DNA from: Candidatus Bathyarchaeota archaeon JdFR-04
Lineage (GTDB): Archaea; Thermoproteota; Bathyarchaeia; Bathyarchaeales; UBA233
Direction: 5' to 3'
Assembly (NCBI GenBank): GCA_002010925.1
Contig: MTLR01000197.1
Coordinates: forward strand, 1 to 6,551
Length of the DNA: 6,551 bases
The notes beneath the pieces were generated by a model. The model had not been told where the DNA came from, did no database searches, and saw nothing but the letters and a program-made list of their open reading frames with translations. A program made the translations under genes and the position numbers. Below, piece after piece: positions 4,579 through 6,551 of the stretch (position 1 is its first letter; every line of letters begins with the position of its first letter).

Positions 4579-5490
4579 GTGCATTTGCTTAACTTCAAAA
4601 ATTGGACTGGAAAACAAATAGTGGATGTAATTAACCGTTCCCTTGAAATAAAGCAGAACCCACAAAATTACTGGAAAGAGCTAGAAGCCAGAAGCTTGGC
4701 TATGATTTTTCAGAAAACCTCAACGCGGACCCGTGTTTCCTTCGAAGTGGCCATGACCGAACTTGGAGGACACGCTATTTTCCTAGACTGGAGAGCTACG
4801 AATTTTACCTTAGCGGACATATATGACGAAACCAAGTACTTGTCACGGAATGTTGACTGTATAATGGCGCGCCTCATGCGGCATGAGGATTTAAAAGTTA
4901 TGGCAAAGGCTTCTCGTGTTCCAGTGATAAATGGGTGTGACGAGAAGTATCATCCTTGTCAAGCTATAGCAGATTTGATGACGGTGAAAGAGGTTAAAGG
5001 AAATCTTGAGGGAGTTAAACTTGTGTATGTAGGGGTCCACAACAATGTGTGCAACTCGCTAATTGAAGCTTGCACCAAGGTGGGAGTAAGAATAACAACG
5101 GTAACGCCCTTAATTAATGAACCATCCAAAGATGATGAGCTTATTAAAGCAGCTGAGGAAACAGGATTATATGAAAACACATTAGATGTGAGGGCAGCTG
5201 TGAAAGACGCTGATTTTGTTTATACTGACACTTGGGTGGACATGGAGTTCTTTCTCGACCCAAAATATGCCAAGGAGAAAGAACGGCGAATGAATATCAT
5301 GATGCCTTACCAGATAAACGCCAAATTGCTGAGGGAAAGCAACGCTTATGTTATGCACGATATGCCTATTCACAGGGATTATGAAATAAGCGCTGAAATA
5401 ATCGAAAGCCCACGTTCGATAATATATCAGCAAGCTGAAAACAGACTGCACTCTGCGAAAGCCATACTTATCGCTCTATTAAAGAAATGA
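4579..5490 (+). CDS. Ornithine-carbamoyltransferase-like protein with altered substrate-site motifs
   Basis: This 303-residue protein belongs to the aspartate/ornithine carbamoyltransferase superfamily, which moves a carbamoyl group from carbamoyl phosphate to an amine. Overall it is closest to ArgF, which makes citrulline in arginine synthesis. The carbamoyl-phosphate site is intact: STRTR (48-52), Arg98 in MARLMRHEDL, HPCQ (125-128). The second domain has VHNNVCNSL (153-161), ESPRS (276-280) and QAENR (285-289). The ornithine side differs: TDTWVDM (216-222) replaces the usual D-x-W-x-SMG, and HDMP (260-263) replaces HCLP, whose Cys contacts ornithine. ArgF, or a transcarbamylase for another amine, are both possible, so no symbol is given. 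The start is GTG at 4579; TAA lies six codons upstream in frame, no ATG lies between, and GGGG at 4565-4568 is a weak ribosome binding site. The first residues (HLLNFKNWT) align with the usual ArgF N-terminus. It is oriented against its neighbours. Confidence 0.88.
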   Translation: MHLLNFKNWTGKQIVDVINRSLEIKQNPQNYWKELEARSLAMIFQKTSTRTRVSFEVAMTELGGHAIFLDWRATNFTLADIYDETKYLSRNVDCIMARLMRHEDLKVMAKASRVPVINGCDEKYHPCQAIADLMTVKEVKGNLEGVKLVYVGVHNNVCNSLIEACTKVGVRITTVTPLINEPSKDDELIKAAEETGLYENTLDVRAAVKDADFVYTDTWVDMEFFLDPKYAKEKERRMNIMMPYQINAKLLRESNAYVMHDMPIHRDYEISAEIIESPRSIIYQQAENRLHSAKAILIALLKK

Positions 5491-5491
5491 A

Positions 5492-5507
5492 TTGATGGTC
5501 ACATCAA
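5492..5507. terminator. Hairpin just after the carbamoyltransferase stop codon
   Basis: TTGATG (5492-5497) and CATCAA (5502-5507) form a perfect 6-base stem with a 4-base loop, beginning one base after the stop codon. On the plus strand an A-rich stretch and TTTT (5514-5517) follow. On the minus strand TATTTTTG precedes it. It may mark the 3' end of either convergent transcript, but it lacks the immediate U-tract of an intrinsic terminator. Confidence 0.35.
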
Positions 5508-5540
5508 AAATACTTTTCAGGTAAATAATGGACTGTTTTA

Positions 5541-5557
5541 GGTACATAATTTGTACC
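5541..5557. repeat. Inverted repeat GGTACA/TGTACC in the convergent intergenic region
   Basis: Six-base perfect arms (5541-5546 and 5552-5557) flank TAATT. After one mismatch the pairing continues with TTT/AAA (5537-5539 with 5559-5561). It sits in the middle of the 104-base gap between the carbamoyltransferase and ftsY 3' ends. It could be a bidirectional transcript-end structure or a protein-binding dyad. Nothing else coding or RNA-like is seen in this gap. Confidence 0.4.
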
Positions 5558-5594
5558 AAAATAAGATGCTAATTAAATAATAAGTGGTTGTATG

Positions 5595-6506
5595 CTAAAA
5601 TTCACCTAAAATCATCTGTGTGAATTTTTCCGGTTTAAACTCTTCTAGGTCTTCGTATCTTTGTCCAATTCCGATGTATATTATTGGTTTTTTTGTTATA
5701 TAAGATACACTTAGGGCTGAGCCTCCTTTAATATCAGCGTCCACCTTCGTTAATATTGTAGCATCTATTCCAATACTCTTATGGAACTCTTCAGCTTGCA
5801 TAACAGCGTCATTTCCAGTTAAAGCATCTACAACAAGAACTGTTAAGTCTGGATTTATCACCCGTTTTATTTTTGTGAGCTCATTCATTAGGTTCCGATC
5901 TGTCTGGATCCTTCCAGCTGTGTCGATTAAAACGACGTTTATTCCGTTGGCCTTTGCATGGCTTATAGTGTCATAGGCTACTGCTGCCGGGTCAGCACCA
6001 TATTGATGTTTTATCATGCGGACGCTTAGGCGTTTGGCGTGTTCTCCTAACTGTTCAATGGATCCAGCTCGATAAGTGTCGCTGCAGGCTAAGACAACTG
6101 AGTAGCCTTTTCGGGTAAGAAAATGAGCTGTCTTCGCAATGGTGGTTGTTTTTCCTGTTCCATTGATTCCAACGAAAACAATTACGTAGGGTTCACCTTC
6201 TCTTCGTTTTTTCTCTATCTCTTTTAACAAGTTTATCTTTTGATTTGGCGTTAGAACTTCAAGCAAAATTTCGCGTAAATGTTTTTTAACTATCTGTTTA
6301 CGGTCTTCAAGGCGTTTCACTTGAAGACCGTTTAGGCGTTTTATCATTTCCTCGCAGAGACGCTCTGCAACGGGTAAGGCAACATCGTTTTCGATTAGGG
6401 CTATCTTGAACTCTTCAAGTACTGGGCGGAGGTTTTTCTCTGTTAGTTCTGTGGTTATTATCTTGTTAACAAGCTTGTCAAAGCCCTTCCGGAGCTTTTC
6501 AAACAT
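5595..6506 (-). CDS. ftsY: Signal recognition particle receptor FtsY
   Basis: FtsY is the SRP GTPase receptor that docks SRP54-ribosome-nascent chain complexes at the membrane and hands them to SecY/SecE. The 303-residue protein has the helical N domain (about 1-95) and the G domain (about 96-303). Visible motifs are G1 GINGTGKTTT (113-122), DTYRAGSIEQL (143-153), G3 DTAGR (195-199), G4 TKVD (253-256) followed by ADIKGG (257-262), and closing GIGQRYEDLEEF (279-290). GINGTGKT and TKVDADIKGG distinguish FtsY from SRP54, and there is no methionine-rich M domain. The acidic A domain seen in many FtsY proteins is essentially absent; the protein begins at once with the basic amphipathic MFEKLRKGFDKLVNKI, which may contact the membrane. 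The ATG at 6506 lies 14 bases after GGAG (6521-6524), a rather long spacing, and almost abuts the end of a possible upstream gene. Confidence 0.97.
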   Translation of the reverse strand: MFEKLRKGFDKLVNKIITTELTEKNLRPVLEEFKIALIENDVALPVAERLCEEMIKRLNGLQVKRLEDRKQIVKKHLREILLEVLTPNQKINLLKEIEKKRREGEPYVIVFVGINGTGKTTTIAKTAHFLTRKGYSVVLACSDTYRAGSIEQLGEHAKRLSVRMIKHQYGADPAAVAYDTISHAKANGINVVLIDTAGRIQTDRNLMNELTKIKRVINPDLTVLVVDALTGNDAVMQAEEFHKSIGIDATILTKVDADIKGGSALSVSYITKKPIIYIGIGQRYEDLEEFKPEKFTQMILGEF

Positions 6507-6507
6507 T

Positions 6508-6551
6508 TTATTGCTGTGTTCTCCTTTGGCTCAGCTTGGCGCTCATCTCTT
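6508..6551 (-). CDS. Possible C-terminal end of an upstream gene (partial)
   Basis: One minus-strand frame from the right edge reads EMSAKLSQRRTQQ and ends in a TAA at 6510-6508, one base before the ftsY ATG. Such tight spacing is typical of an operon partner. In many archaea prefoldin alpha lies directly upstream of ftsY, and a short charged, Gln-rich helix end would fit a prefoldin C-terminus, but 13 residues are too few to identify it. Another frame is also open to the edge, so even the coding status is uncertain. Confidence 0.35.
   Translation of the reverse strand, partial: EMSAKLSQRRTQQ

Noticed and set aside
4471..4665. Minus-strand frame of 64 codons across the carbamoyltransferase start
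   Set aside because: It covers the promoter region and the start of a clear gene on the other strand, and has no motif or ribosome binding site.
5491..5594. A C/D-box small RNA in the convergent gap
   Set aside because: TTGATGG resembles part of box C, but no correctly placed D box (CTGA) follows, and the TTGATG is accounted for by a simple hairpin.
1..6551. Mobile element, CRISPR array, tRNA or rRNA gene
   Set aside because: No transposase-like frame, terminal inverted repeats, regularly spaced repeats or tRNA-like cloverleaf could be found; nearly all of the window is accounted for by identified genes.

Overview
The window is a piece of an archaeal chromosome, and every gene in it codes for core cellular machinery or metabolism. 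The markers are unambiguous. There is a P1-type stalk protein ending in an acidic GLGALFG tail, a P0-type uL10, an L11-L1-P0-P1 string, a short NGN-KOW NusG/Spt5, a 64-residue single-span SecE/Sec61-gamma, the archaeal/plant-type D-aminoacyl-tRNA deacylase DtdA, and an FtsY with archaeal G motifs. Ribosome binding sites (GAGGTGA, AGGTGA, AAGAAGGA) and TATA-like boxes fit archaeal usage. Base composition is moderate and somewhat AT-rich. The lineage cannot be fixed from this sequence; a TACK-type archaeon (for example Bathyarchaeia) is a guess only.

Layout. On the minus strand, read from right to left: a possible tail of an unidentified gene (6551-6508), then ftsY (6506-5595). The next gene, on the plus strand, is an ornithine-carbamoyltransferase-like gene (4579-5490), convergent with ftsY and divergent from dtdA. 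The minus strand then continues with a compact run: dtdA (4448-3621), secE (3585-3391), spt5/nusG (3377-2907), rpl11 (2900-2409), rpl1 (2350-1697), rpl10/P0 (1685-807), rpl12/P1 (770-453), and the first 129 codons of a DUF362-family gene (389 to the left edge). Gaps in the run are short (about 6 to 63 bases). rpl11 follows spt5 with its Shine-Dalgarno sequence inside the end of spt5.

The genes fit together as translation plus protein targeting. FtsY and SecE act in co-translational export. Spt5 couples transcription to translation. L11, P0 and P1 form the GTPase-associated centre and stalk, and L1 forms the opposite stalk. DtdA clears mischarged D-aminoacyl-tRNAs. The carbamoyltransferase is the outsider: it sits in the opposite orientation inside this informational cluster and has its own promoter region.

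Most notable points: (1) the carbamoyltransferase keeps the carbamoyl-phosphate site (STRTR, HPCQ) but has HDMP where ornithine carbamoyltransferases have HCLP, and DTWVDM where they have D-x-W-x-SMG, so its second substrate is in doubt; (2) P0 carries a clear 26-residue tandem repeat that forms the P1-binding spine, but lacks the acidic stalk tail that P1 has; (3) a candidate internal promoter and a possible SD-masking hairpin lie between rpl11 and rpl1; (4) three TTCGAG hexamers and a hairpin surround the carbamoyltransferase promoter; (5) a DUF362 gene follows P1. Several start codons were moved from the longest reading frame to starts supported by ribosome binding sites (L1, P0, DtdA).
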